A DNA stretch of 64,000 nucleotides from UBA2336 sp964419145 (GCA_964419145.1 CAYQOM010000001.1:310001-374000); one strand, 5' to 3'. Positions 1 through 9,138 are shown, counted from the first letter of the stretch. Translations and numbers: made by a program. The notes: generated by a model not told the origin, from the letters alone.

Positions 1-90
1 TACGATAATTCTGTTCAAAACCGGTAAAAACGGGGTTGCACAAGTTTATTGAAAATCGAGGCAAATTAGCGGTCGCAGCCCATAAATTAT

Positions 91-98
91 TAGTTTTG
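91..98 (+). promoter_or_regulatory. possible -7 promoter box (TAGTTTTG)
   Basis: The sequence matches the Bacteroidota -7 consensus TANNTTTG, 20 bases before the first gene's ATG. No TTTG -33 box is visible at the usual 19-base spacing, so this is only a candidate. The remaining bases 1-118 show no gene. Confidence 0.3.
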
Positions 99-118
99 CA
101 CTCCTTTTACCATTAGAA

Positions 119-1144
119 ATGAGTACAAAAAACAGGGCTTTAATCACAGGAGCTGCCGGATTTATCGGGTTTCACCTGAGCAAGCGGCTTTGTGCCGAAG
201 GGTATGCCGTAACCGGCACCGACAACCTGAACGACTACTACGATGTAACGCTGAAACAATCGCGGTTAAACATCCTCAAATCGTTACCGAATTTTACGTT
301 TGTTGAAGCTGATTTAACAGACAAAAAGAAAATTGACGCGCTGTTCAAGGAGCATCAATTTAAATACGTAGTAAACCTGGCTGCGCAGGCCGGTGTGCGC
401 TACTCCCTCACCAATCCGTACGCATACCTGGAAAGTAACATGCACGGCTTTCTGAATATTTTGGAAGCATGTCGCCATAATAAAACAGAGCATCTTGTTT
501 ACGCTTCATCCAGTTCAGTGTATGGGGCCAATAAAAAGATGCCGTTCTCGGTTCATCACAATGTTGACCATCCACTCTCGTTGTATGCCGCTTCAAAAAA
601 ATCAAATGAATTGATGGCGCATACCTACTCAGCGTTATATAATTTACCAACAACGGGATTGCGTTTCTTTACGGTATACGGTCCGTATGGCCGGCCAGAT
701 ATGGCGCTATTCATTTTTACGAAAGCGATTGTAGAAGGAACGCCTATTGATGTGTACAACCACGGAAAAATGTTGCGTGACTTTACCTACATCGATGATA
801 TTGTTGAAGGGATAACACGGCTTGTGCCGCTAACGCCAAAACCAAATCCAGGTTGGGATGGTCATCACCCCGATCCTGCCACCAGCTTTGCGCCCTACAA
901 AATTTACAACATCGGTAATAATAAGCCGGTCCAACTGCTTCATTTCATTGAAGTGATTGAAGAGAAGCTTGGAAAAAAAGCCATCAAGAATTTTATGCCC
1001 ATACAAGATGGCGATGTGCCTGAAACCTATGCCGATGTGGATGACCTGATGCGCGATGCAGGCTTTAAACCCGCCACCAGTATTGAAGAAGGCATCGGAA
1101 AATTCATTGAGTGGTACACGGAATACTATAAAATCAAGAAATAA
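119..1144 (+). CDS. NAD-dependent epimerase, probable UDP-glucuronate 4-epimerase
   Basis: This is an extended short-chain dehydrogenase/reductase (341 aa, normal length for UDP-glucuronate 4-epimerases). The N-terminal Rossmann motif GAAGFIG is at residues 11-17, and the catalytic YxxxK pair is Tyr156 and Lys160. The family interconverts UDP-glucuronate and UDP-galacturonate in the cytoplasm for surface polysaccharide. It is the first of four same-strand genes for nucleotide sugars (next gene 8 bases away), which fits a polysaccharide precursor operon. Substrate is inferred from overall resemblance; another UDP-hexose epimerase specificity is possible. Confidence 0.85.
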   Translation: MSTKNRALITGAAGFIGFHLSKRLCAEGYAVTGTDNLNDYYDVTLKQSRLNILKSLPNFTFVEADLTDKKKIDALFKEHQFKYVVNLAAQAGVRYSLTNPYAYLESNMHGFLNILEACRHNKTEHLVYASSSSVYGANKKMPFSVHHNVDHPLSLYAASKKSNELMAHTYSALYNLPTTGLRFFTVYGPYGRPDMALFIFTKAIVEGTPIDVYNHGKMLRDFTYIDDIVEGITRLVPLTPKPNPGWDGHHPDPATSFAPYKIYNIGNNKPVQLLHFIEVIEEKLGKKAIKNFMPIQDGDVPETYADVDDLMRDAGFKPATSIEEGIGKFIEWYTEYYKIKK

Positions 1145-1152
1145 AATTTTAC

Positions 1153-2403
1153 ATGGAAAAAATCGGAATTATCGGATTAGGATACGTTGGTCTGCCCCTG
1201 GCTGTTGAATTCGGTAAGGTGATGGATGTTGTTGGCTTTGACATCAACAAAGAACGTATTGCAGAATTAGAGAAGGGCCATGACCGCACGCGCGAAGTGG
1301 AAGACCGTGAACTGAAAGCCGCAACCAAACTTACCTTCTCACATGACCTGAACGACCTGAAATCAGTAAACTATTTCATTGTAACCGTGCCCACACCGGT
1401 TGATGAATACCGCAAGCCTGATTTGCGTCCATTACAAAGCGCCAGCAAAACAGTAGGCGCGGTAATCAAAAAAGGTGACATCGTGATTTATGAATCCACG
1501 GTTTATCCGGGCTGTACCGAAGAAGATTGCGTGCCGATTATTGAACAGGTGAGTGGCCTGAAATACAATGTTGATTTCTTCTGCGGCTATTCACCTGAGC
1601 GCATTAACCCCGGTGACAAACTGCATCGGGTTACCACCATTAAAAAAGTTACCAGCGGAAGCACCCCTGAGGTGGCTGAAAAGGTGGATCAACTCTACCG
1701 TAAGGTAATCCAGGCTGGTACGCACAAAGCCTCTTCAATTCGAGTGGCCGAAGCAGCAAAAGTTATTGAAAATGCACAGCGCGATATCAACATCGCCTTT
1801 GTAAATGAGCTGGCGCTGATTTTTGATAAAATGGGTATCGATACACACGAAGTGTTGGAAGCGGCCGGAACGAAGTGGAATTTTCTTCCCTTCAAACCCG
1901 GATTGGTAGGCGGACATTGCATTGGTGTCGATCCATATTACCTCACCTACAAGGCAGAAAGTATGGGGTATCATCCTGAAGTTATTTTGGCAGGTCGAAG
2001 AATCAATGACAACATGGGCGCGCACATTGCCGGTAACGTCATCAAGCTGATGGCAAAAAATCAGCTACCGGTTTATGGAGCCGATGTACTGGTGATGGGC
2101 ATTACCTTCAAGGAAAACTGTCCGGATATCCGAAACAGCAAGGTGGTTGATGTAATCAACGAACTGAAAAGCTACGGAACCAATGTAGACATTTACGATC
2201 CGCAAGCCGACAACGAAGAAGTAAAACACGAGTACGGATTATCGTTGGTCGACAAACTTTCAAAAAAATACCACGCCATTGTTTTAGCTGTTGGTCATGA
2301 TGAGTTTAAGTCGCTCGACTGGAGCGTCATCAAACAATCCAACACCGTAGTGTATGATGTTAAAGGGTTTCTCGACAAATCAATTACTACCTCCCGACTT
2401 TAA
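1153..2403 (+). CDS. nucleotide sugar dehydrogenase (UDP-N-acetylhexosamine 6-dehydrogenase type)
   Basis: A UDP-glucose/GDP-mannose dehydrogenase family enzyme (416 aa). It carries the NAD-binding motif GLGYVGLPLA at residues 8-17, and the catalytic cysteine lies in GGHCIGVDP (Cys256). The family oxidises C6 of a UDP-sugar in two NAD-dependent steps to the uronic acid. The sequence style (YVGLPLAVEFGK, KPGLVGGHCIGVDPYYL) resembles the WbpA/TviB group acting on UDP-GlcNAc or UDP-GalNAc rather than UDP-glucose, but that is inference. Its TAA overlaps the next ATG (TAATG), implying translational coupling with the following epimerase. Confidence 0.88.
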   Translation: MEKIGIIGLGYVGLPLAVEFGKVMDVVGFDINKERIAELEKGHDRTREVEDRELKAATKLTFSHDLNDLKSVNYFIVTVPTPVDEYRKPDLRPLQSASKTVGAVIKKGDIVIYESTVYPGCTEEDCVPIIEQVSGLKYNVDFFCGYSPERINPGDKLHRVTTIKKVTSGSTPEVAEKVDQLYRKVIQAGTHKASSIRVAEAAKVIENAQRDINIAFVNELALIFDKMGIDTHEVLEAAGTKWNFLPFKPGLVGGHCIGVDPYYLTYKAESMGYHPEVILAGRRINDNMGAHIAGNVIKLMAKNQLPVYGADVLVMGITFKENCPDIRNSKVVDVINELKSYGTNVDIYDPQADNEEVKHEYGLSLVDKLSKKYHAIVLAVGHDEFKSLDWSVIKQSNTVVYDVKGFLDKSITTSRL

Positions 2404-3434
2404 TGAAAAAACCTGGCGGCAAAATTTTAGTAACAGGAGGCGCAGGTTATATCGGTGCGCATACTGTGGTCGAGCTGATCAATTCAGGTTACGAACCTGT
2501 CATTGTAGATAATCTTTCCGCCAGCGATAAAACCTTGCTTGCCGGTATTCAGCAAATAACGGGTAAGGCCATCAGTTTTCATCAGGGCGATTGCCGCGAC
2601 AAGAACTTTCTTCAATTTGTATTTAAAACACAAGGTCCGTTTACGTGCGTGATGCACTTTGCTGCTTTTAAATCTGTTGGCGAATCCGTACAAAAGCCAT
2701 TACTCTACCATCAAAACAATGTGGGCTCATTGCTTACTTTGTTGGAAGTAATGGAAGAAAACGGTGTTAAGGATATTATTTTTTCTTCCTCCTGCACCGT
2801 GTATGGTCAACCCGATACCATTCCGGTTGATGAGCGTGCGCCATTCAAACGTGCTGAGTCTCCTTATGGTGCTACCAAACAAATCTGCGAACGCATTCTT
2901 GAAGATGTGCATCACACAGGCATTCGCACCATTTCACTTCGCTATTTCAATCCAATCGGGGCACACCCCAGTGGCTTAATAGGTGAGTTACCGATTGGCG
3001 TTCCAAATAACCTGGTGCCTTTCATCACGCAAACCGCCATTGGACTTCGAAAAAAATTAACCGTTTTCGGTAACAACTATAACACACCGGATGGCTCGTG
3101 TATCCGTGATTTCATTCATGTGATGGACCTGGCCGAAGTGCATGTAAAAGCGTTGGAGTACTTAGCGAACGATACACGTAAAAACGTTTATGACGTGTTC
3201 AATGTAGGCACCGGAAAAGGCGCTTCTGTATTGGAGTTGGTTAATACGTTTATCCGGGCTACCGGTGCCAAACTTCCGTTTGTAATCGGTCCGCGCAGGC
3301 CGGGTGATGTAGAGAAAGTGTATGCTGACCCCACACGTGTTAATAACACATTGAAATGGGAGGCCCGCTATTCTATGGAGGACGGCCTAAAACATGCCTG
3401 GGCGTGGGAGCAAAAGCTTCATAAAAGCCAGTAA
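2403..3434 (+). CDS. galE: UDP-glucose 4-epimerase
   Basis: A 343-aa extended SDR with the TGGAGYIG NAD-binding motif at residues 11-18 and the catalytic Tyr155/Lys159 pair (SPYGATK). The pattern GSCIRDFIHVMDLAEVHVKAL and the C-terminal GPRRPGDVEKVYADP block are typical of GalE. It interconverts UDP-glucose and UDP-galactose (or the N-acetyl forms) for sugar catabolism and surface glycan supply. Its start overlaps the stop of the dehydrogenase and the next gene begins 8 bases after its stop, so it sits inside the nucleotide-sugar operon. Confidence 0.88.
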   Translation: MKKPGGKILVTGGAGYIGAHTVVELINSGYEPVIVDNLSASDKTLLAGIQQITGKAISFHQGDCRDKNFLQFVFKTQGPFTCVMHFAAFKSVGESVQKPLLYHQNNVGSLLTLLEVMEENGVKDIIFSSSCTVYGQPDTIPVDERAPFKRAESPYGATKQICERILEDVHHTGIRTISLRYFNPIGAHPSGLIGELPIGVPNNLVPFITQTAIGLRKKLTVFGNNYNTPDGSCIRDFIHVMDLAEVHVKALEYLANDTRKNVYDVFNVGTGKGASVLELVNTFIRATGAKLPFVIGPRRPGDVEKVYADPTRVNNTLKWEARYSMEDGLKHAWAWEQKLHKSQ

Positions 3435-3442
3435 CTTTAAGG

Positions 3443-4549
3443 GTGCAAATTCCTTTTCAGAAACTTGATGCGCAATACACAGCTATCCGATCAGAAATAG
3501 ATCAGGCGATTACGGCTGTGTTGACAAAAGCACAGTTTATTGGTGGCGAACCCGTAAAGCAATTTGAACAGGCTTTTGCGGAAAAACTTTCTGCAAAACA
3601 CTGCATCAGCACGGGCAATGGAACCGACTCACTCTTCCTGATTTTAAAAGCACTAAACCTCAAAGCAGGTGATGAGGTTATCACTCCAGCTTTCAGTTGC
3701 ATTCCTTCTGCAGAAACCATTTCGCTCACAGGCGCTACACCCGTCTTTTGCGATGTGGATTCGCGCTACTACACGATTGATCCCGAACAAGCAAAAAAGA
3801 AAATCACTTCAAGAACGAAAGCTGTTATAGCCGTGCATTTGTACGGTCAGGCGGCACCGGTTAATGAGCTAAAAAAAATCTGCGATCAACATAATTTGGT
3901 TTTGATTGAAGACTGTGCACAAGGTCACCTCACCAAAGATGGTAACGTTTATGCAGGAACAGTGGGTGTTGCCGGGGCATTCAGTTTTTATCCTACAAAA
4001 AATCTTGGCGCGTATGGCGATGCAGGCTGCATTATAACTTTCGATTCATCACTGGCAGAACGTGTACGCAGGTTACGCAATCATGGCGCTTTGGTTAAAG
4101 ATGATCATGAACTGGAAGGAACGAATAGCCGTATGGATACCCTGCAGGCAGCTATCCTCAACGTTAAGTTAAATTACCTGGAACAATGGAATGCAAGACG
4201 TCAGGAAATTGCGCGTAACTACAGGCAACAGCTTGGTGATGTTTCTCAAATTCAATTGCCAGCCGAACGACCACAATCAATACATACCTATCACTTGTTC
4301 TGCATCCGTACGAAACAGCGCGAAAACCTGCAAAAATACCTGGCTGAGCAGGGCATTGAAACGTTGATTCATTACCCTAAGGGACTTCCCTATACACCTG
4401 CATATAAACACCTGAATCACTCGAAACAGGATTTTCCGGTTACGGCTTCCCTTCAAGATGAGGTGCTCTCACTTCCGCTTTACCCTGAACTAACAGATCA
4501 GGAAATAAGCTTTGTTGCCGAAAGGATACGCCAATATTTTTCCAAATAG
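3443..4549 (+). CDS. DegT/DnrJ/EryC1/StrS-family PLP sugar aminotransferase
   Basis: A fold-type I PLP enzyme of 368 aa. The PLP-binding lysine is Lys186 in SFYPTKNLGAYGDAG, and IEDCAQGH supplies the ring-stacking Asp/Gln region. The family aminates keto-sugars attached to a nucleotide, for example to make 3- or 4-amino sugars for polysaccharides. The start is a GTG 8 bases after galE; an upstream ATG in frame is not available. As the last of the four clustered genes it suggests that the pathway makes an amino sugar, although no ketosugar-forming dehydratase is visible here. Confidence 0.85.
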   Translation: MQIPFQKLDAQYTAIRSEIDQAITAVLTKAQFIGGEPVKQFEQAFAEKLSAKHCISTGNGTDSLFLILKALNLKAGDEVITPAFSCIPSAETISLTGATPVFCDVDSRYYTIDPEQAKKKITSRTKAVIAVHLYGQAAPVNELKKICDQHNLVLIEDCAQGHLTKDGNVYAGTVGVAGAFSFYPTKNLGAYGDAGCIITFDSSLAERVRRLRNHGALVKDDHELEGTNSRMDTLQAAILNVKLNYLEQWNARRQEIARNYRQQLGDVSQIQLPAERPQSIHTYHLFCIRTKQRENLQKYLAEQGIETLIHYPKGLPYTPAYKHLNHSKQDFPVTASLQDEVLSLPLYPELTDQEISFVAERIRQYFSK

Positions 4550-4601
4550 CATACCCGCCACACCCTATTATCCTTAATTTTACCCATCTCACTGGGATAT
4601 T

Positions 4602-5672
4602 ATGATCAATCCTCTCGCCAGCGCGGTAACCTCTTTTGTGATCTCTTTTCTGATCATACCGGTGATTATTAAATACTCTTTGGAAAAGAACCTGGTGGAC
4701 ATACCTGGTCGCAGAAAAATCCATAAGAAGGTAACGCCATCCATGGGCGGCATCGCCATCTTCATTGGCTTTTTTGTGGCTTCACTAATCTGGATTGATA
4801 TTTCGCATTGGCGAGACATTCGTATGATTCTCATCGCCTTGTTCATGGTTTTTTTTATTGGCGTTCGTGATGACCTGGTGCCTCTCAGGCCCAGCATGAA
4901 ACTGATGGGACAGGTAGTGGCGGCAACCATTCTTGTCTTGTTATTTGACTTGCGTTTGAAATCGATGTACGGGCTTTTAGGCATCTACGAAATTCCGCTT
5001 GCCTTAAGCTACCTCGTTACGGTTTTTACCATCATTGTTATCACCAACTCATTTAACCTCATTGACGGACTGGACGGACTGGCCGGAACCGTGGCAAGCA
5101 TTTCGCTCCTTGCCTTCGGCATTTGGTTCCTGCTTATAGGCGATACGGTTTTTGCCATATTGGCCTTTTGTATGGTGGGCTCCCTTGTTGCCTTTCTGAT
5201 TTTCAACTGGGAACCTTCAAAAATTTTCATGGGCGATACCGGTGCACTAGTGGCCGGCATGATGCTCTCCATCATGGCCATTTATTTCATCAATATCAAT
5301 TTCAATTTGCCTGTTGACCATCCCTATCGTTTTTCAGGTACAGTGGCAACCGCGGTGTGCTTCATCATTATTCCGTTGGTGGATACCATGCGGATTTTTA
5401 TTCTTCGCATTAGCCGCGGACAATCACCCTTTACACCTGATAAGAGTCACATTCACCACAGCATTATGCGACTCGGATTAACACATGGCAAAACGACTAT
5501 CCTGCTGGGCATAGTTCAACTTACCTATATTACATTGGCTGTTGTGCTGCGTAAGTTGGATGGAAACTACATGCTACTGGGCGTGATCGGTCTTTCTGTT
5601 TTGTTAAGTGTTATTCTTGATCGGCTGATGGTCGTTCGTCTGAACAAAGATGAGCGTGGGGATCAGGAGTAA
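4602..5672 (+). CDS. undecaprenyl-phosphate sugar-1-phosphate transferase (MraY/WecA family)
   Basis: A polytopic membrane protein (356 aa) with around ten hydrophobic segments. Conserved cytoplasmic-loop motifs of the polyprenyl-phosphate transferase family are present: DDLVPL, NLIDGLDGLAG, FMGDTGAL and the HIHH motif in the last loop. The family transfers a sugar-1-phosphate from a UDP-sugar to undecaprenyl phosphate at the inner membrane, starting O-antigen, exopolysaccharide or teichoic-type glycans. The neighbouring nucleotide-sugar genes favour a WecA-like role over MraY, since no mur genes are nearby. Confidence 0.85.
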   Translation: MINPLASAVTSFVISFLIIPVIIKYSLEKNLVDIPGRRKIHKKVTPSMGGIAIFIGFFVASLIWIDISHWRDIRMILIALFMVFFIGVRDDLVPLRPSMKLMGQVVAATILVLLFDLRLKSMYGLLGIYEIPLALSYLVTVFTIIVITNSFNLIDGLDGLAGTVASISLLAFGIWFLLIGDTVFAILAFCMVGSLVAFLIFNWEPSKIFMGDTGALVAGMMLSIMAIYFININFNLPVDHPYRFSGTVATAVCFIIIPLVDTMRIFILRISRGQSPFTPDKSHIHHSIMRLGLTHGKTTILLGIVQLTYITLAVVLRKLDGNYMLLGVIGLSVLLSVILDRLMVVRLNKDERGDQE

Positions 5673-5677
5673 AGTTG

Positions 5678-5685
5678 TATTTTTG
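5678..5685 (+). promoter_or_regulatory. possible -7 promoter box for pheS (TATTTTTG)
   Basis: An exact TANNTTTG match lies 15 bases before the pheS ATG, directly after the stop of the upstream gene. No clear -33 TTTG is present 19 bases upstream, so activity is uncertain. Confidence 0.35.
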
Positions 5686-5700
5686 AGCCTTTATTAGGTT

Positions 5701-6720
5701 ATGGAAGAACGCATTCATACGTTACGCAAGGAAGTGGAAGCCTGGTCGGCAGGAGACAAAGCCGCTGTGGAGCAGTTTCGACTGAAATACATCAGCAAAA
5801 AGGGATTGATTCCTGAGCTCTTTGAAGAGATGAAAAAGATGTCCCCGGAAGAGAAGAAAAAGGTGGGCAAAATTCTAAACGAACTAAAGCAGGCAGCCGA
5901 GCAAAAACTTCAGGCCATGACGGAGGCGCTGGAAAGTTCCGCTTCTGCCAACTACGATCTCGACCTTACGTTACCGCCAGTTCCAAACAAGGTAGGCAAC
6001 CAACATCCGCTTACACTGACAAGAAACCGCATCATTGAAATATTTGAACGACTGGGTTTCAATGTTGCCGATGGACCTGAAATTGAAACGGATTGGCACA
6101 ACTTCTCAGCGTTAAATTTCCCGGAAAACCATCCGGCACGCGAAATGCAGGATACGTTCTTCATTGGAAAAAATCCGGATGTATTGCTGCGCACGCATAC
6201 ATCCAATGTGCAAATCCGATTAATGACTAATCAGAAGCCACCACTGCGCGCCATTATGCCGGGCCGCGTGTATCGCAATGAAGCGATCTCTGCGCGTGCC
6301 CATTGTTTCTTCCACCAGGTAGAAGGTTTATACGTTGATCGAAATGTTGGTTTTGCTGATTTAAAACAGACGCTCTATCACTTTGCTAAAGAGATGTATG
6401 GCAAAGATATCAAGATTCGTTTCCGCCCTTCGTTCTTTCCGTTTACTGAGCCCAGTGCAGAGATTGATATTTCCTGTTTGATTTGTAAAGGTTCAGGCTG
6501 CAACGTGTGTAAACATACAGGCTGGGTAGAGATTGCCGGCTCAGGCATGGTGCACCCAAATGTGTTGCGCAACTGTGGTATTGATCCGGAAGAATTTACC
6601 GGTTTTGCATTTGGCATGGGCATTGAACGCGTTACCATGTTGCGTTACCAGGTAAATGACTTACGATTATATTCTGAGAATGATATCCGGTTCTTGAAAC
6701 AGTTTCATTCCGTGATCTGA
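5701..6720 (+). CDS. pheS: phenylalanine--tRNA ligase alpha subunit
   Basis: Class II aminoacyl-tRNA synthetase alpha chain (339 aa), which with PheT (not in this window) charges tRNA-Phe. An N-terminal coiled coil covers about residues 1-85. The catalytic domain carries the motif 2 region (MPGRVYRNEAISARAHCFFHQ) and motif 3 (FAFGMGIERVTML). Between FTEPSAEIDISC and the motif GSGMVHPNVLR there is a short insertion with four cysteines in CxxC pairs (CLICKGSGCNVCKHTGW), probably a small zinc knuckle. It is absent from the E. coli enzyme but, as far as I recall, common in Bacteroidota. pheT is not adjacent. Confidence 0.95.
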   Translation: MEERIHTLRKEVEAWSAGDKAAVEQFRLKYISKKGLIPELFEEMKKMSPEEKKKVGKILNELKQAAEQKLQAMTEALESSASANYDLDLTLPPVPNKVGNQHPLTLTRNRIIEIFERLGFNVADGPEIETDWHNFSALNFPENHPAREMQDTFFIGKNPDVLLRTHTSNVQIRLMTNQKPPLRAIMPGRVYRNEAISARAHCFFHQVEGLYVDRNVGFADLKQTLYHFAKEMYGKDIKIRFRPSFFPFTEPSAEIDISCLICKGSGCNVCKHTGWVEIAGSGMVHPNVLRNCGIDPEEFTGFAFGMGIERVTMLRYQVNDLRLYSENDIRFLKQFHSVI

Positions 6721-6756
6721 TTTGATCATTTAATCCCACTGCTCATTTTATAGTTT

Positions 6757-7620
6757 ATGAACGTAGAGAACATCAAAACAATAGGCATCGCAGGGGCAGG
6801 CACGATGGGGCAGGGCATTGCGCAGGTATGTGCCTCTGCGGGCTATCGGGTAGTGCTGTATGATGTTGCAGAAACGCAACTTGCGAGCGCAAAAAATCTG
6901 ATTCTAAAATCGCTACAGGTTGCCGTTGAAAAAGGAAAGCTGAAAGCGGATGAGTCCAGCCAGGTGTTATCACGCATACAGTTTCAACCGGATATAAACC
7001 AACTGAAAGCCGACCTGATTATTGAAGCTGCGCTGGAAAAACTGGACATCAAAAGGGAGTTATTCATCAAGCTGGAGGCGATCAATTCCGAATCTAGCAT
7101 CATCACCACAAACACCTCCTCCATTCCGGTAACGCAAATTGCATCGACATTAAAACACCCACAGCGATTTGCAGGTTTGCATTTTTTTAACCCTGCACCC
7201 ATCATGAAATTGGTGGAGATTATTTCAGGCGTAAATACCGATGCCGAAACAGTTGATACCTTAAAAGTTTTTTGCCAAAAACTGGGAAAAACTGCGGTAC
7301 TGGCAAAAGATTCTCCGGGGTTCATCGTTAACCGTGTGGCAAGACATTACTATGTGGAAGCGTTGAAACTGCTGGAAGAAAACGTAACCGACATTCAAAC
7401 CATCGATACGCTAATGAAAGCATCAGGCTTTAAAATGGGACCATTTGAATTAATGGATTTGATTGGTGTGGATACCAACTTTTCAGTAACCACTTCAATT
7501 TATAATGCCTTTCACCAGGATGCGAAATTCAGGCCAAGCCTGATCCAGCAACAAAAAGTTGATGCCGGCCATCATGGACGGAAAAGCGGGAAGGGGTTTT
7601 ATGATTACACGAAAAAATAA
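6757..7620 (+). CDS. 3-hydroxybutyryl-CoA (3-hydroxyacyl-CoA) dehydrogenase
   Basis: A single-domain-pair 3-hydroxyacyl-CoA dehydrogenase (287 aa, the usual length for stand-alone enzymes). It begins with the NAD motif GIAGAGTMGQGIAQV. The active-site segment HFFNPAPIMKLVEI and the dimer/C-terminal segment beginning with DSPGFIVNRV are present, with GRKSGKGFYDY at the end. It oxidises 3-hydroxyacyl-CoA to 3-ketoacyl-CoA in fatty-acid, phenylacetate or butyrate-type pathways. No other beta-oxidation gene is adjacent. Its 3' end overlaps the start of the following lipoprotein. Confidence 0.9.
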   Translation: MNVENIKTIGIAGAGTMGQGIAQVCASAGYRVVLYDVAETQLASAKNLILKSLQVAVEKGKLKADESSQVLSRIQFQPDINQLKADLIIEAALEKLDIKRELFIKLEAINSESSIITTNTSSIPVTQIASTLKHPQRFAGLHFFNPAPIMKLVEIISGVNTDAETVDTLKVFCQKLGKTAVLAKDSPGFIVNRVARHYYVEALKLLEENVTDIQTIDTLMKASGFKMGPFELMDLIGVDTNFSVTTSIYNAFHQDAKFRPSLIQQQKVDAGHHGRKSGKGFYDYTKK

Positions 7621-8098
7621 CAAAACCGGATCGTCATTGCGAGGGAGGAACGACCGAAGCAATCCCAAGCTGGGCTTAGTGGGTATAATCTTATTTGCCT
7701 TTCTCCTCTCCTGCTCAAACGAACTATTCGACAGTCCCATTCCTGAAGCCATCTTTCAGGATATTGTCATTAATGTCTCAAACCCCGAATACAACAACCT
7801 GAATACACTTGGCTATGTATACATTGGTGGTGATGCGGGTGTACGGGGAATTATTCTATACAAAGAAAACACAAGCACCTATCGTGCTTTTGAACGCAAC
7901 TGCTCCTATCAACCTAATGATGCCTGTGCTACGGTTGATGTTCACATTTCCACACTTTTTATGCAAGACTCGTGCTGCGGTTCAACCTTTGCTTGGGACG
8001 GAAATCCAACCGGTGGCGTAGCCTGGAGGCCATTACGTCAGTATGAAACTTTCATAAATGGAACGGAGTTGACGATAACGGACGAGGTTATCAATTAA
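7601..8098 (+). CDS. small lipoprotein with a Rieske-like C-terminal domain lacking histidine ligands
   Basis: A 165-aa protein from the ATG at 7601, overlapping the stop of the dehydrogenase. A hydrophobic stretch ending in FLLSC gives a lipobox, so it is probably anchored in the outer or inner membrane. The C-terminal half (NCSYQPNDAC, then QDSCCGSTFAWDG, then a WRPLRQYETF strand) has the layout of a Rieske 2Fe-2S domain, but the CxH and CxxH positions read CxY and CxxS, so a normal cluster is unlikely. The unusual 30-residue N-region is partly encoded by a dispersed repeat. A GTG at 7679 is an alternative start. Function unknown. Confidence 0.65.
   Translation: MITRKNNKTGSSLRGRNDRSNPKLGLVGIILFAFLLSCSNELFDSPIPEAIFQDIVINVSNPEYNNLNTLGYVYIGGDAGVRGIILYKENTSTYRAFERNCSYQPNDACATVDVHISTLFMQDSCCGSTFAWDGNPTGGVAWRPLRQYETFINGTELTITDEVIN
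7632..7666. repeat. dispersed CGTCATTGCGAGG...GAAGCAATCCC-type repeat
   Basis: This 35-base stretch has the hallmark halves CGTCATTGCGAGG and CGAAGCAATCC of a short dispersed element that recurs, usually in intergenic DNA, in many unrelated bacterial genomes. ATTGC and GCAAT can pair. Here it lies inside the N-terminal coding region of a lipoprotein, just before the signal peptide. Only one copy was noticed in this window. Confidence 0.55.
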
Positions 8099-9075
8099 TC
8101 CATCAACTTCTCAATCAGCGCGTCAATGGTAATGCCTTCCGCTTCAGCTTTGAAATTGCGTACAATGCGGTGACGTAACACCGGCTTGGCAATGGCACGC
8201 ACATCTTCCATATCAGGTGAGTATTTTCCGTTGAGTAACGCATTGCACTTGGCGCCCAATATTAAAAACTGAGAAGCCCGTGGACCTGCGCCCCATTCTA
8301 AATATTCGTTGGCCATCGGTGATGCTCCCGCTGTGTTCGGGCGGGTTTTGTTGGCTAACCGAACCGCATATTCAATCACGTTATCAGGTACCGGTACCCT
8401 GCGTACCAGGTGTTGGTACTCCATAATCTCTTCAGCCGAAAGAATTTTATTTACCGTACGCGGTTCATCCGTAGTCGTGCTCTTTACCACTTCAACTTCA
8501 TCGGCAAACGAAGGATAGGTGAGTTGGATATCAAACATGAAGCGGTCGAGTTGGGCCTCAGGTAGTGGATAGGTTCCTTCCTGCTCAATTGGGTTTTGGG
8601 TAGCCAGTACAAAAAACGGCCTGGGCAGTTCATAGCGTTGCCCTCCAATGGTTACAGCATACTCCTGCATCGACTCCAGCAGCGCAGCTTGTGTTTTGGG
8701 CGGTGTTCGGTTAATCTCATCAGCCAATACAATGTTGGCAAACACGGGGCCCTTCACAAATTTGAAGTTGCGCTCCTTGTCCATGGTTTCGGCACCTACA
8801 ATATCCGAAGGCATTAAATCGGGGGTGAACTGGATGCGTTTAAATTGCAAGTCGAGGGCAGTGGCAATGGTGTGTACCAACAAGGTTTTGGCCAATCCGG
8901 GTACGCCTACCAACAGCGAGTGGCCCTGGCAAAAAATGCCGGTGAGTACAAAGCGTACCACTTCATCTTGTCCAATGATTACTTTGGAAATTTCTTTTGA
9001 AAGATTCTTATAGGTTTGCGCCAGTGCATCGGCTGCTTCAACATCAGAAGAAAATCGGCTCATACGTTCGTTCAA
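8095..9075 (-). CDS. MoxR-family AAA+ ATPase
   Basis: An AAA+ ATPase of 326 aa with Walker A GVPGLAKT at residues 57-64 and Walker B region VLADEINRTPPKTQAALLESM. Sensor and lid segments follow (LPEAQLDRFMFDI and a C-terminal AAA lid). MoxR proteins act as chaperones that insert cofactors or assemble protein complexes, usually beside DUF58 and VWA-domain genes; those partners are not seen here. It follows three foldase genes on the same strand. ATG codons at 9075 and 9063 are both possible starts. Confidence 0.9.
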   Translation of the reverse strand: MNERMSRFSSDVEAADALAQTYKNLSKEISKVIIGQDEVVRFVLTGIFCQGHSLLVGVPGLAKTLLVHTIATALDLQFKRIQFTPDLMPSDIVGAETMDKERNFKFVKGPVFANIVLADEINRTPPKTQAALLESMQEYAVTIGGQRYELPRPFFVLATQNPIEQEGTYPLPEAQLDRFMFDIQLTYPSFADEVEVVKSTTTDEPRTVNKILSAEEIMEYQHLVRRVPVPDNVIEYAVRLANKTRPNTAGASPMANEYLEWGAGPRASQFLILGAKCNALLNGKYSPDMEDVRAIAKPVLRHRIVRNFKAEAEGITIDALIEKLMD

Positions 9076-9130
9076 AATTCAACAGTTCAACAATACGGGT
9101 TACGCACTTTATCTTTGAATGCAGCCCTTT

Positions 9131-9138
9131 CAAAGGTA
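9131..9138 (-). promoter_or_regulatory. possible -7 promoter box for the MoxR gene (TACCTTTG)
   Basis: On the minus strand an exact TANNTTTG box lies about 55 bases before the MoxR start. A TTTG occurs upstream but with a 15-base instead of a 19-base spacer, so support is moderate. Confidence 0.4.
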
